A stretch of 64,000 nucleotides of DNA, from assembly GCF_011397635.1 (NCBI RefSeq), contig NC_064761.1, positions 25,647,643 to 25,711,642 of the forward strand. Reading direction: 5' to 3'. Shown here in pieces: positions 22,618 through 34,199 of this stretch. Under the pieces are notes generated by a model that saw nothing but the letters and a program-made list of their open reading frames with translations, was not told where the DNA came from and did not search any database. A program made the translations under genes and the position numbers. Position 1 is the first letter of the stretch. The number at the start of each line of letters is the position of its first letter. Source of the DNA: Epinephelus fuscoguttatus. Its lineage: Eukaryota; Chordata; Actinopteri; Perciformes; Serranidae.

Positions 22618-25181
22618 TCATAACCCTGGAGGATGTTTACACTCAGTCTTCAGTTCATTCACGGTCTTGTTGAGGCGATACATGTAAAACAGTGCACCAA
22701 GAATGAGGACCAAGCCTGTGACCACAAGAAGGATGTGAGAAAACACGAGAAGTCCGGTCATGGTCATATCTGAGGGCAGAAACCACACATACACCCAGGC
22801 CTTGTGAGGGTTGTGGTGAACAAACTCGGGCCCCTGTTCAATCACCAACATTTCATAGAAAGGAGGTGAGGGAGTCTCAGGAATGGAGAGAAACTCCTTG
22901 TTAGGCAGGGTAGGGGTGGGAGTTTGGAGAGTTGTTGGTAGGATCGTGGTATGTAAAGATGGTTGTGAAGATGGAGTGGTGGATTGTTGAGTAGCTCCTT
23001 GAATGATGGTAGATGTTTTTGGGGACGGTGTAGTTGTAGAAGCTACAACAGTTGTTTGTCCACGAGTTGAAGTGGTGTGGAATGTTTTTATTGGCTTGTG
23101 TGTCAAAAAATAACTTGGCGTGACTTTCATAGTGTCGCAAAAGTTGAACTCCTCATCACGCAGTGAGCCAACAGTACGGAGCAGTTGGTACGTTGGACTG
23201 TGACATATCACATCCTGTCCCTCAAGAACCACATGCTCATTATGTCTTATCCATTTTGCAATACCTCTGATACTACAAGTACAGTCCCAGGGGTTGCCAC
23301 TCAGTCCAAGAGCCTTCAAAGCTGTATTTGACAAGAAACTATCTCCTGGAAGAGTCATAAGCTGGTTATTCTTCAAATCAATTGACACAACCCTGCTAAG
23401 GTCCTGGAAGATGTCATCTGGAAGGCTCTGCAGCTTGTTATCATTAAGAAGCAGTATGCCAAGTGTGGTTAGTCCGGAGAACAGCCGAGGATGTAGATAA
23501 TGAAGGTTGTTGGATCTCAGTGAGAGTTTCTCAAGCTTGGGAAGGCAGCAGAAGAGGTCTGAGGGCAACTCCCTCAGATGGTCATTTAAATGGAAGTTAA
23601 GCCTCAGGAGTCCAGACATGTTGGCAAACAAATTTCCAGGAACAGTGGTGAGGTTAGTGGCATACAAATAAAAGTCAATAATGTCAGGCATGTGTCCCAT
23701 CAGCTGGTCTGGCAGAGATAACAGGGGGTTGTTGTAAATGGTTAGCTTTCTCAGCTTTGGCATGTTGTAGAAGCTCTTTTCTGGGATAGCCTGAAGTCGG
23801 TTGGAGGACAGGGTGAGGACCCTCAGGTTCTTCAGTGACCAGAACACCTGAGGTGAAAGGCTGGTAATGTAGTTTTGATGGATTTTCAGCTCCTCAAGGT
23901 TGATAAGTTTGTCAAAAATCCCAGGTTCTAGCACCTCTAGCTCGTTGTTATAGAGCATGAGCTGGTTGAGATTAGTCAAGGAGTGAAAGATGGTAGGTGG
24001 AAGCTTCTTTATGGAGTTCCTGCCGAGGTTCAGAAAGATAAGGCTGGACAGTTTATCGAAAACATCTGAAGAAGGACTACTCAGTTTGTTCCGGCTCAGG
24101 TCCAGATCCAGTAACCCGACAAGTCCTTTAAACATATCCGGGGCTATGGTCCCCAACTGGTTCCCATCTAAATGCAGCTGCTCCAGAGTGGTCATTGGAC
24201 TGAAAACCCGCGCAGGGAGGGTAGAGAGATCATTGTACGACAGCTTGACAGACTTGAGCTGTGGAGCCACATGGAAGGCTCTGGGATGGATTGTGTGTAA
24301 ATGACTGTGAGTCAGACTGAAACGCAGCAAGAGGTCCCTGTTTGCCAAGCTCTGCTCATTTATGACGTTCATTATTGTGCCGTTAAGCTGCAGCAGGTAT
24401 GTGTGGACAGGCAGCTGCTTTGGTATATCTGTGATGGTGTCACCAACACACTTCACAGCACCTTTAAAGTTACACAAGCAGCTGCTGGGGCAGAACATGT
24501 TGTAGGTAAGGTGTGGCAGTGTGAAGAGGATGAGTATCGTCCACAAGGCGCCTGCAAAGTTGAAATAACACACACAAAGACACATTTTGACACATGAGAT
24601 TCAATCGGAAATAGGGCTGGCATGACATGGCATCTTTTTGACAAATGATTTACACTCATGACAGTGTAGGGACGTGCAAAGACAGAGTCTGTAATCATGA
24701 CTGCACAAGATTGTACAAGAAGAGCAACTACACACGGACAAGCATTGGTAGAGGGAGACAAAGTGTGAACAGAAAGAAAGGCAAATGATGTATTTACATA
24801 TTATAAGATGTGTATTATTAGCATGATATCAGTGTGTCATTTTTGAATATCATCGTTATCGCCAATACACGAATAGCCCTAATTTGAAATTAAGTTTGTC
24901 CCATAATATCACCCCAAACAGCAGTGTATAGTAATGATCTTTAACTGTGTATGCAAAAGGCCAACATTCTTCTTCAACTCAAATTTTATCAAGTCAATTT
25001 TTAATTCAAATCTGGACTCCAATTCTTGATATAATTCTCAAATAATAATAATAAAAACATAAAGAAAAAATATTTAAGATATTTTTTTCTGCTCTTAAAT
25101 AATAGTCAAAAGACCAAACCTGACTTGTGGTAAAAACAAAACAAGTTGAAATATATACCAACCTCTGAAGTGCGAATCCAT
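22618..25181 (-). CDS. gp5: Platelet/thrombocyte glycoprotein V
   Basis: Two coding exons, 25163-25181 (19 nt) and 22618-24551 (1934 nt), give 651 codons, 650 residues plus stop. The short first exon is inferred from an ATG, a gt donor after AGAG, and exact frame with the acceptor ttgcag at 24552-24557; it supplies the start of the signal peptide (MDSHFRGALWTILILF). Then come an LRRNT cap (CPSSCLC, residues 27-33), about 15 LRRs, an LRRCT cap (NPWDCTC), a Thr/Ser/Pro-rich stalk, a membrane segment (LLVFSHILLVVTGLVLILG) and a short tail. The repeat with NMSGLLRLNFHLNDHLRELP matches the odd mid-array repeat of mammalian GP5. In mammals GP5 is part of the GPIb-IX-V von Willebrand factor receptor on platelets, and fish thrombocytes should use it likewise. 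Human GP5 is 560 residues; the extra length here is mainly stalk. Opening at an ATG inside the intron (24585) would give a poorer leader. Confidence 0.85.
24552..25162 (-). other. gp5: gp5 intron 1
   Basis: 611-bp intron between the 19-nt first coding exon and the main exon. It has donor gttggt and acceptor ttgcag. An ORF at 24453-24761 overlaps it and is not supported. Confidence 0.65.
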
Positions 25182-25415
25182 TATTGTCCGTTTGATATTG
25201 TGATCATGTTACTCTTCTTCTCTTCAGAGCTGTCCTAAAGAGGTGTGCACCGTTTCTATCAAGTGACCCCTCTGCCACTCCACTAAAATGCCCGTCCAAA
25301 AGTCATCCATCACACTCACACCCTTCACACTGCCCAACCACTGACGTTAGAAACTCTACTTGACATGGGGTTACATCTTCTGCTATTGTATGAGTGACAC
25401 AGAGGATGCTGGGTC

Positions 25416-25434
25416 ATTTCCTTTTGACTTATCT
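25416..25434 (-). promoter_or_regulatory. Adjacent ETS and GATA sites upstream of gp5
   Basis: On the minus strand an AGATAA GATA site (25429-25434) and a GGAAAT ETS core (25416-25421) lie within 20 bp, about 240 bp upstream of the gp5 start codon. GATA plus ETS pairs are the established signature of megakaryocyte promoters, including mammalian GP5. The transcription start is not located. Confidence 0.45.
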
Positions 25435-25439
25435 CGACG

Positions 25440-26160
25440 GGATGTTTGTCCGCTCTCTTCCTGCGCTTCAGTTTATGTACTGAATTGAAACAGATAACAC
25501 ACATTTCTGTATGGAGTCAGTTGGTGTTTTGTGTCTGATGCCTGCACTGTGACAGAGCGGTTGCATGAACTTAGCATATAAAATGACCAAAGGTGACTGC
25601 TGTAGATTTGTATAGATTCGGCAACTACAGCAGCACCTTTTCAAATGCGTCACCTCTCAACATGTCGTGTGTGTAGAGAGAGAAAGCTAGTGTTTGTGAT
25701 TCGATGGCCTTTCACTGACAGTCACAGTTAATATGAGCACCAGGCAGTGATGATTAACTGCCGAGTTACTGGATACCAACAGGTTTAGAAAAACATCTCA
25801 TGTTAGCCTAGTTTATTCAGATGTTGTAGATGTGTGATGCATGTTGAATCAGCTCACACCCCCTTGAATTCAGAGGCATATTTATCATATCAGCAAAGTG
25901 CACAGATTAATTGAATTATTAACTTGGGACAGATTTGTCAGTCAGAATTACCTGCAATTAATTGCTAATTTTAGTTTAATTGAGCTCATTTTCATGTTAT
26001 AATTATTTTTCATGTCTGTCTTTTTAAAAAACTCCATGAGCTGATAGTAATGGGGATGAACAGTGAGTGTGTGTTGCCATTAACTGCTTAACCGATGTAG
26101 TTAAAGTGGGATAGAAATAGATATAGTCCTGTATTTGGAAAAAAAAAAAAAAAAAAAAAG
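25440..26160. other. Intergenic, nothing recognised
   Basis: No ORF or exon supported. It ends in a poly(A) run (about 26140-26159) next to the TTAA element. Confidence 0.5.
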
Positions 26161-26164
26161 TTAA

Positions 26165-27868
26165 AGGATACCTTTGGCGTTTTTCAACCTGGACCCTATT
26201 TCCCTGTTTATATTAATCAAACAGACTGATGTGAACAACAGTTTTTTAAATTGGTCCAGTATTGAGGGAGCTGGCAGCGATTGGCAGCTACGCAGCAGGC
26301 TGTAATAGAAGCAGAAGGGGCAACTGAACATCGTCACAGTATGTCCATTAAAAGTGGTTATTTTTGATTGTTATTATAAGTGTCTCTTTAACTTCCGCTT
26401 GAGCCTTGTTAAGCAGAAGTCTCTCTCTGAAATATCACAAGATATCACGAGATGTGTGTGAGATTTAGAGAGAGTATAATAACCGGAGTGGTTTATAGAA
26501 AATGTATTTTAGTGTTGTCTAAAAGCTTTTCAATATCATGAGTGTTTATTTACCTGATTTCAAATGTGTCTCAGGCCTTTGATTTCTATTGCCACTGTTA
26601 TTTGTGACGAAGTGTTCGCATAACAATTGGAAGAGGAGAGAGAGAAAAAAATGCAGCAGAGGTTTTTATTTTACCATTCACATATTCATTACGTCTTGCT
26701 GATGCTACTTGTTATTACGCCATCATCTTTGCTGCTGTACCACCACAAATTTCCCCATTGCAGGAATAACAATTGATAATCTTATTAGTGTCAGGATCCA
26801 TTTGTAGCACAACTAGCCAAAACTTTAGCGCATCCATATCCAACAAAGTCTATGACAGCTGTTTGAAGTATAACTCCTCATTTTTTTCGCCACAGGTCGG
26901 AAATGCGCAAACACGAACCACTCTTTACAACATAGGCATTTTTCCTCAGTAGGAGAGGGTCACAGCAACTCCAGGAACTCCATGGTCCCCCTGCTTCACG
27001 TCCTGCAGAGCCTCTGCTGCCTTCCAAAGGTGTCATCCACATTATTGAAATCAAGTAAATAATCATCCATGACAATAAATATCTTCTAGATAACGCTAAG
27101 TTACCGTGAACTACTCTGATTACTATACTTACTCCAAAACTCACACACGTTTCCACTGTTGTTTTCGTGCAGTAAGTGACATCATGTGATATCTTGTGAT
27201 GTTTCAGAGAGAGACCTCTGCTGAACAAGGCAATAACAAACAGACCGGATCAAGTGAAAGGTAAAGAGACACTTTAGACACGTATAATAAAATCTGAGCC
27301 GCTCTGTGTCAAAAATAACCACCTTTAATGGACACATTGCAGTGCCTTCATTGCAGCTCATTCTGCGGCTGCCAGCTCCCTCAGTACTGGACCAACTTCA
27401 AAAATTGTTGTTCACATCAGTCTCTTTGATTAATTTGCACGGGGAAATAGGGTCCAGGTTGAAAATTCATTCATTCATTCATTCATCTTCTAACCGCTTC
27501 ATCCTCTTGAGGGTCGCGGGGGGGCTGGAGCCTATCCCAGCTACATCGGGTGAGAGGCAGGGTTTACCCTGGACAGGTCGCCAGACTATCGCAGGGCTGA
27601 CACATAGAGACAGACAACCATTCACACTCACATTCACACCTACGGACAATTTAGAGTTATCAATTAACCTAGTCCCCAATCTGCATGTCTTTGGACTGTG
27701 GGAGGAAGCCGGAGTGCCCGGAGAGAACCCACGCTGACACGGGGAGAACATGCAAACTCCACACAGAAGGGCTCCCACGCCCGGGATTGAACCAGCAACC
27801 CTCTTGCTGTGAGGTGAGAGTGCTAACCACCACACCATTGTGCCGCCCCCAGGTTGAAAATCTATCCT
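26165..27868. mobile_element. TTAA-flanked non-autonomous element with long inverted repeats
   Basis: TTAA lies at both edges (26161-26164 and 27869-27872). The termini start AGGATA and share, in inverted orientation, about 300 bp including ttttcaacctggaccctatttcc, the gatgtgaacaaca word, gagggagctggcag, and the ctctctctgaaa-atcacaagatatcac block. The right repeat is split by a SINE (27466-27850). The minus-strand ORF at 26878-27228 is internal to the element and has no recognisable domain. Confidence 0.7.
27466..27850 (-). mobile_element. tRNA-derived SINE inserted in the TTAA element
   Basis: The 5' head on the minus strand starts gggggcggcacaatggtgtg, with an A-box-like TGGTGTGGTGG and a B-box-like GGTTCAATCC. 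This is followed by the long, well-known fish SINE body (catgcaaactccacacagaa and ctttggactgtgggaggaag on the plus strand) and ends in a (gaat)n tail at 27466-27485. A 10-bp target duplication, aggttgaaaa, flanks it (27456-27465 and 27851-27860). Confidence 0.8.
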
Positions 27869-28319
27869 TTAAAAAGGAAAATTTAGGCATTTGCTGTTGA
27901 AGTGCTCAATGATCAAATTATTATTAGTAGTATTTTTTTTACACAGAATAATGTGTTACAGTCCCTACTGTAGATTTAATTGATGGCATAAATCGTAATG
28001 TCCATGCATGTGGCTATTATTGTGTACAGGTTACTTAATGACTCAGTGGCTCAAAGCACAACTCATCACTTTCTTTGATGCTGCTGTGATTGCAGCTGAG
28101 CGACAGATTCAGTCTGGTTTCCCTGAAACTTCCTCGGTTCATCAAATATAGTGTGGATTCAGATCTTTTCACAGCAGCTCTCCCATTATTTAGACTAAGC
28201 CTGTGAGTCAGCTCAGTCACCCTCCTCTGAAAGAACCAGCCAAATGAACTCTGCTGTGCAGTAATTCCCACGTCACTGCAGATGTGCAACATATGCCACA
28301 TTCCTTCACTTCAGCGTTT

Positions 28320-28522
28320 TGCTTAGATCTGCCCCCTCTGTTGACTCTATTAAATCCAGGCTCAAAACATATTTGAATCCTCCTGATGTGGCTGTTTTTG
28401 TTTTGTTTTGTTTTTTTACTTGTGTTGTGCGTATGAATTGTGTGCATTGGTTTTTACCTTCTTTTTTTAAAAAAAAAATTATTTAATTTATTTTTATTTT
28501 ATTTTATTTATTTATTTTATTT

Positions 28523-28558
<36 letters not shown>

Positions 28559-28640
28559 TGATTTTAGATATGGTCCAAACAGCACTTTGGACAATATGAG
28601 TTGTTTTTATCTGTGTTTTATAAATAAAATTGACTTGACT
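28320..28640 (+). mobile_element. LINE 3' tail with T-rich low-complexity core
   Basis: The 'ctattaaatccaggctcaaaaca' start and the end reading cagcactttgga...gtgttttataaataaaattgacttgactt match the 3' end style of fish L2/CR1-like LINEs. A T-rich tract (about 28466-28556) expands its middle. The ORF 28440-28703 over the T-run is an artefact. Confidence 0.5.
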
Positions 28641-29137
28641 TATTGCCACTGTTTAACGTATTTATTTTCTGAGGTCAATCGTACGAGTACGAGGGGTTAT
28701 TAGAACATGTTAAGTAATGTCCTTTTTTGATGGGAAAGCTGTGCAACCAATTGTCTCATTTTCAAACCTCAAAAAAGAGTCCATTTATTGATCCTTTTTT
28801 TACAGAGCAGAACAAACAAAAAGTACATATTCTCATTAGAATTTTATTTATTTTGTAAAATAAACAGCAGGTCAGCATTTCTGAAAGCAGTGACAGATGT
28901 GATGCTTGTTGGCAACAGTACAAAAACAATGTTATGCCCAATTTTGCCACAAGGGAGCGACATAAACACAAGCAGCAGGCAAATAAAATCCCTGTGAAAA
29001 CAATAATAATGTCTTTGCAGTCAAGTACATTTGTCTTATCTGACCCTCAAGTATTTCCAGTGAGTAGCTAATTATTTACAGATATACAGCCGCAGTCCTT
29101 AGATCTCTCATGAGGGCACCTCAGTGCTGTGGAAATG

Positions 29138-29143
29138 TTTATT
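29138..29143 (-). terminator. uts2b: Poly(A) signal of the urotensin-related peptide gene
   Basis: AATAAA on the minus strand, 138 bases past the stop codon, with no earlier signal in the 3' UTR. Confidence 0.6.
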
Positions 29144-29280
29144 AATGACTTTGATTATGACACAACTCTATATTGCTGGGATAAATGCAGAGTGATTATA
29201 TTACTGGTGTTTTGAGTCTTAAGGCTATGTGGGGCTTTGCAGCAAGATTTCACAGTGGTCCTCCTCCTTGTGCATCTGTG

Positions 29281-30322
29281 TCAGACGCAGTACTTCCAGA
29301 AGCAAGCTGCAGATGAGAGAAGATGAAGACATTGTACATGCAGAACATTAATACAGCAAAGGTTAGAATTAACTACAGATATTAATGAGTTTGTGTGATG
29401 CATTTTAATCCAGAAGTACTGAATTTAACTCACGTTCACCCCTCTTCCTAGTTATGGATTTGCCTTCTGCCAAATTGGCTGTGAGCTCCCTCTCCAGCTC
29501 CAGGTCCTCCCTCAGCGCACGCAGCTACAAGCAGAGATCAGAGTGATTAAGCGCACCACGACAGGTAGACGTCATCTCAGTGTTGACACAACATCTATTC
29601 AGGAGGCAGGTTTTCATTCAGAGCCTCATATCTGCTTAAAATTGTTTTGCTTTTTTGAGAAAATAAGAAGTATCAGACAGTGTCAACACCAAAAATTTAC
29701 ACTGCAGTAAACCATAACAGGTTTTCTCTCTAATCTACATTTTTTTCCAAATGACTTCAAGGTAAATCTGTAAATATTCTTACCTCCTCTAATTCTGCTA
29801 ATTTATTGGCCAGCTCGAGACCTGCAGACAGGAAAACCAGTTATCGTCAAAGCAAGAAATGCATCTATTTTATATATGTTAACACCACCATTTTACTTAA
29901 CCTCTCACCTAGAGCATCATCCTTTTCAACAGGAACTAAGCTCTTGTGTAGTAACAGTGCTAGAATCTTGCTCTGAGGATCTGCGTCTTCTTTGGAATTA
30001 AAAACATGGTTCCCTGCACAAACAAAGCAAATAAAAATGCAGCTTTAAACACCCCAGATATCACCAAACAAACAGAAAGTGTCACATGCATCCTATTTCA
30101 TAGTCAAACATCACCTCTTAACCTCTTGCATTTTGGCAAAACCAAACAATTAAACTGACATCACTAATTTAAGGGGTGGAGGAGTTAAAACAGTGCCATT
30201 TTTGCACACTTACCAGGGTTAAATATGCTCCGTCCCTCCACATTTAGCATTCCCTGCAGTAATAACAAACCCAGGAGTCCAAAGCAGTAGTTCACAACTG
30301 TAACCCTATCCATAGTACGCAT
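29281..30322 (-). CDS. uts2b: Urotensin II-related peptide (URP / urotensin 2B) precursor
   Basis: Five small coding exons: 30214-30322, 29909-30013, 29784-29821, 29440-29524 and 29281-29306. All have gt-ag introns and exact phase agreement, totalling 363 nt, 120 residues plus stop. The last eight residues are ACFWKYCV, the conserved cyclic URP hormone (disulphide Cys114-Cys119), preceded by the furin-type site RKR (110-112). The RKR is in exon 4 and the hormone spans into the 26-nt exon 5 (intron phase 1, G|CT). The N-terminus is a signal peptide (core YCFGLLGLLLLQG). The middle is a Leu/Glu-rich helical propeptide. URP acts through the urotensin II receptor (a Gq-coupled receptor); fish URPs from spinal CSF-contacting neurons help keep the body axis straight. 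The gene lies divergent from ccdc50, as UTS2B does in mammals. A second in-frame ATG at 30313 is possible. Confidence 0.93.
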
Positions 30323-30403
30323 TGTAAAGTCCCAAACTATTGCTGCACTATGAGCACTCCCTCAAGCAAGACAGGCAATCCACTGCCTTGAGTCCATCCC
30401 GTC

Positions 30404-30413
30404 AATATATTTA
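30404..30413 (-). promoter_or_regulatory. TATA box of the urp gene
   Basis: The minus strand reads gataaatatatt about 85 bases upstream of the first ATG, a sensible TATA position for a short 5' UTR. A CRE-like half site (tgacgt at 30545-30550) lies about 135 bp further upstream. Confidence 0.45.
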
Positions 30414-30559
30414 TCCTCTCCGGGATCAGGAGGAGGGGCCAGTCGGCCCCTTGCGTATTGAATCAATAGCTAGTCATCGTGGGTTTCGTCAATGGGCCAC
30501 CTTTTCACATGGACCATGGAGCGTCTGAGTGAATTACGGTGATGTGACGTTGTAGGCAA

Positions 30560-31700
30560 GGCCAGTAACCCTACATCACTCTGACACGTGCAAATCAAAC
30601 CAAGAGAGGAAGTTATCAATCAGCTTGTTGGTTATGTGGGACCAGAATCAGATGTTCTTGGCACCTGCAAGTCTTTTTCTTTTACATTAATTGCTTCTTT
30701 AAATAGATACATGGGAGTGTGTTGGTCTGGGAGAAGAGGGTGGGGGGAAGTAAATTGATTCGGTCCCTAAGTGCATCATACCCGGAGATGAGATCCTCAA
30801 TCTTGGCTTCAGGTCTGATTTGGAGCTGAAGGAACATCCATCACTGCGGCCGAGCCAACTACCCAACACCTCCTAAGTCACTGTGGTCTTTTTTGTGCAT
30901 CAAGGAAATCACATCTCATACCTCTGCCAGAGGAGCAGGTATTGTGCGTGTGCAGTGTTAGGGAAATGAGCTGGCTGGCACCCACTGAATTTGGCTGGTG
31001 AGGGCCTCATAAAAGCTGCCTTGTAGGCCTTAAGACTTGACTTAGGAGCCTGTGACGTCTGGTGTTACGTGTCCAAGATCCTTTCATGAATCCATCACTT
31101 CGGTGACTTAACTTTTTGAACACACAACAGCTGAAGACTGAGTCTGATGAAGACTAAAACTAGCAATGTGGGGTCTTGGGGGTCAAATCACCAATTTGGA
31201 GTTTTAGCACCTGAAACAGACGAACTACACAAAGTGGAAAGGGGAACCTAGAAAAACAGTGTTACGAAAAGTTTGGCTTTGTTTGCAGTTTTTTTTAAGT
31301 TATTGGTGTTAGAACAAAATTAAAATTGGCTGAATAAATCAGTTGAAAGAATGAACTTTGTATATATATATTTTTTTTAAAAAAAAAGCTGCCTGAGGCT
31401 CCTCTCACCCTTTAACAGCGCAAAATGGTTTCATCTACCCCTCTGCTAAATGCAGCTGGACCAAGAAAGGGAAAACAGGGTTAGAAAGCAAACTAAATTC
31501 AAAAGGTGTTTGAGAAAGATGATCAAGAGAGGAAGAGCGGGGCACCCTCAGAGACTGCTTGTGCATAGGGCCCACATTTTGGTGCTGTGCCCCTAGTTTG
31601 CATACACCCAGGCCTTTCTTTGTACTCTGAATCATGCAGCATCATAATTCAAAGCTTTTTGCAAACAGGTGAAACAATTTGAGTTTCTATTAATGTGTGC
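30560..31700. other. Intergenic between urp and ccdc50, nothing recognised
   Basis: Divergent upstream region of urp. No ORF or splice-bounded exon is supported. The short ORFs (31435-31635, 31632-31895) have no features of a protein family. Confidence 0.5.
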
Positions 31701-31707
31701 ACTAATC

Positions 31708-32035
31708 CGGTGGTTCCCAGCTGGTGGGTCATGGTTCAAAAGTGGGTCGCGGGTCCATTCTGAATGGAAGTGACTTGAGAACATGTCAAGTTTGTGAACT
31801 TTATTTTGAAGTATTTGAAGTAAAGTGAATTTCTGGCGCATAGCTTTTATTTCAAAGCACCATTTCCTGCTGTGGAGTGAATGACTAACGGACAACTACT
31901 CAACAGAAACAGCAAACTAGCTTGACAACATAACCAAACGCAGGTATGATGTTGAACATATTAAACTGTGTGGACATTGAACTAATGACTAAGGAGGAAT
32001 CTGGACCCCGTAGCTGGACTAGTTGGGAACCACTG
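31708..32035. mobile_element. hAT-type MITE with 8-bp target duplication
   Basis: The 328-bp element has inverted ends cggtggttcccagct and, on the other strand, CAGTGGTTCCCAACT. The duplication is cactaatc (31700-31707) and tactaatc (32036-32043), 7 of 8 bases identical. The interior has no ORF of note. Confidence 0.75.
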
Positions 32036-33247
32036 TACTAATCAATCCTGTATCTGCTCCCCACCAGTCCACTGCATCAATAATGAAATGGGAATAGGTC
32101 AGGGCCATGTTGTCCTCCTGATAACAGTTCTAACTGTTATTCAGTAAAGAAAATGAACTGCCAGCAGGCGTGGTGCAGGTGTAGTAGATACCTGAAGATT
32201 GAAATGCTGAACACTAGAGGGCGCACTGACATTAATACATTGACAATAACAGCAGCTGTCAGAACACATGACACGTGTGTGTAACCTTTACAGGTTTGAA
32301 ATGGTGTAGATAAAGAGAGGGAAAACATGAAGAGCACAGAGACAGCTCATAGCCCACTTTATCTCATACATGTGTGTCCTCTTCATTCACACAAACACGT
32401 CTGTAGTCATTTTACTGTTGCAGTTTTAGCCGCGTGCAGCGCCTCGAGGCATTATTTTGCATGTGCACCATAGATTTAGCCCAGGGAGGTGTGTTCCCTT
32501 TCGCTTCGTGCTGAAGATCTCTTGCAGCTGCAGATGTCTACAGTCACTGAGCACCGAGGAGGGGAGCTGCGTCAAGTTAACGAGCTGTAGACAGACTTAT
32601 ACCGGAAGTGTGATCATTTATACTTCAAAATTAAATTGCAAGTTGAGAGCACGGCTGCTGGTAGGCTTTTGGAAAACTGGCAGAAAAGTATTTTAACATT
32701 GTTGTTCTTCCAGCGATTGTATCACTTGTGAATTATAATTGTACAGTTTTGTTATTTTGGATGCCATAAATACTGAGTACACGATACATTTTAAAACGGT
32801 TTGAGTTTAAGCCACTATTGTTTTTAACAAACTACAGCACTACCTGCATTTTTGTGTCATCATTTATTCAGGGAAAATTGACTGAGCGTTAAGCTCTTTT
32901 ACATCAATGCCCTGAGTTCACATTCAATGGGACAGAAGGATACAAATATATAATAGCAATCGCAAACAAGTAATGAAGAAAGTCCAGGGAAAAAAAAGGT
33001 AGCAGCAATGTATATCAACAATTAAAAACAGCAATGAAAAGTATAAAGATGAAAAAGTTAAATAATAAGAAAAGAATCTGATGTAAAGGTCGGATACATA
33101 ACAACAACAATTAAAACAGCAAAATGTAGAAGAAAAAAAATTACATTCAATCAAAAAAACAAAAGTCAAAGTTCACTCATTAGGTTTCCACAATATCCCA
33201 CAGCTTTCTCAGGTAATGTAGCTTTAGTTTATTGATGTGAACTATGA

Positions 33248-33880
33248 AGCCAATTTTGATCAAATTTGGCACAAACATCCCCCTTGGACTCAGCAATGAC
33301 CTGATTGGATATTGGTGATCATAGGTCACAAATCAAGTTTACTATGACCTTGTCTGTCTCATCCTTGTGAATGCAATATCTCAACAACACCTTGACGGAC
33401 TTTATTTTTATTTATTTTATTTTATTTTTTTAATTTGGCACAAACGTTTATATAGACTCATGGATGAACTGATTAGACTTTAATGGCCATAGGTCACAGG
33501 TCAAGGTCAATGTGATCTTGCATCCATCCCTTTCCTGTGGATGTGAAATCTCAAGACAACCTTTGGGGAATTTCTCCAAATTTGGCACAAACATCCACTT
33601 GAATTGAAGAAAAAACTGATTAGAATTTGGTGGTCAAAGGTCAAAGATCAAGGTCAGTGTGACCTCACAAGACATGTTTTTGGTCATAGCTTAAGAACTC
33701 TTGTGCTAAGTATGACAAAACTTCACACAAATGTCTTATAGGATACAATGATGACATTTAATATCCAAAAGGTCAAAGGTCAGCTTCATTTTGACATGAT
33801 AATGTTCTGCATTCAACACTTTTCTGTCCATTACACGATGTCATATCTCAGGAATCGGTGGGGAAACATTTGGTCAGATA
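33248..33880. repeat. Four-unit degenerate tandem repeat rich in AGGTCA half sites
   Basis: Units of about 145 bp start near 33257, 33432, 33577 and 33717. Each has a 'tttggcacaaac' head, a 'gat-aactgatta' part, a ggtca cluster and a 'catatctca' type end. Direct repeats of AGGTCA with one-base spacing appear at 33491-33503, about 33631-33643 (TGGTCA A AGGTCA) and about 33770-33782. Similar arrays are widespread in fish genomes. Confidence 0.65.
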
Positions 33881-34199
33881 CTGAATTAGTGACACTGATC
33901 TTGGTTGCACCTTAAACTCTGCCAATTGTATAAATTAATGAGGGGGTAAGATGTGTGTGAAGCAATCATGTTTTCACAGGCATGGATGTAAACTGTGAGA
34001 GAAACTTGTCTGGTGTCTGGAGGCACTTATTCTAGTTTTCTATTTCTATATGATCTTGACTTTTGCATTTAATTTTATTTCCTCTTAATCTGTTTATTGT
34101 ATGCACCAAACACCAGGGCAAACTCCCTGTAAGTGATAACCTACATTGTGATTAACCGTACACTGCTTCTGAAAATTCCGAGTCTTTTATTTTGACATG

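Noticed and set aside
24301-24597. 98-residue plus-strand ORF over the gp5 exon start
   Set aside because: Antisense to the conserved gp5 LRRNT region.
26878-27228. 116-residue minus-strand ORF
   Set aside because: It lies wholly inside the TTAA-flanked repeat element and has no recognisable domain; treated as repeat-derived.
27781-27845. tRNA-like A and B boxes on the minus strand
   Set aside because: They sit in the head of a SINE with a long body, (gaat)n tail and target duplication, so this is not a working tRNA gene.
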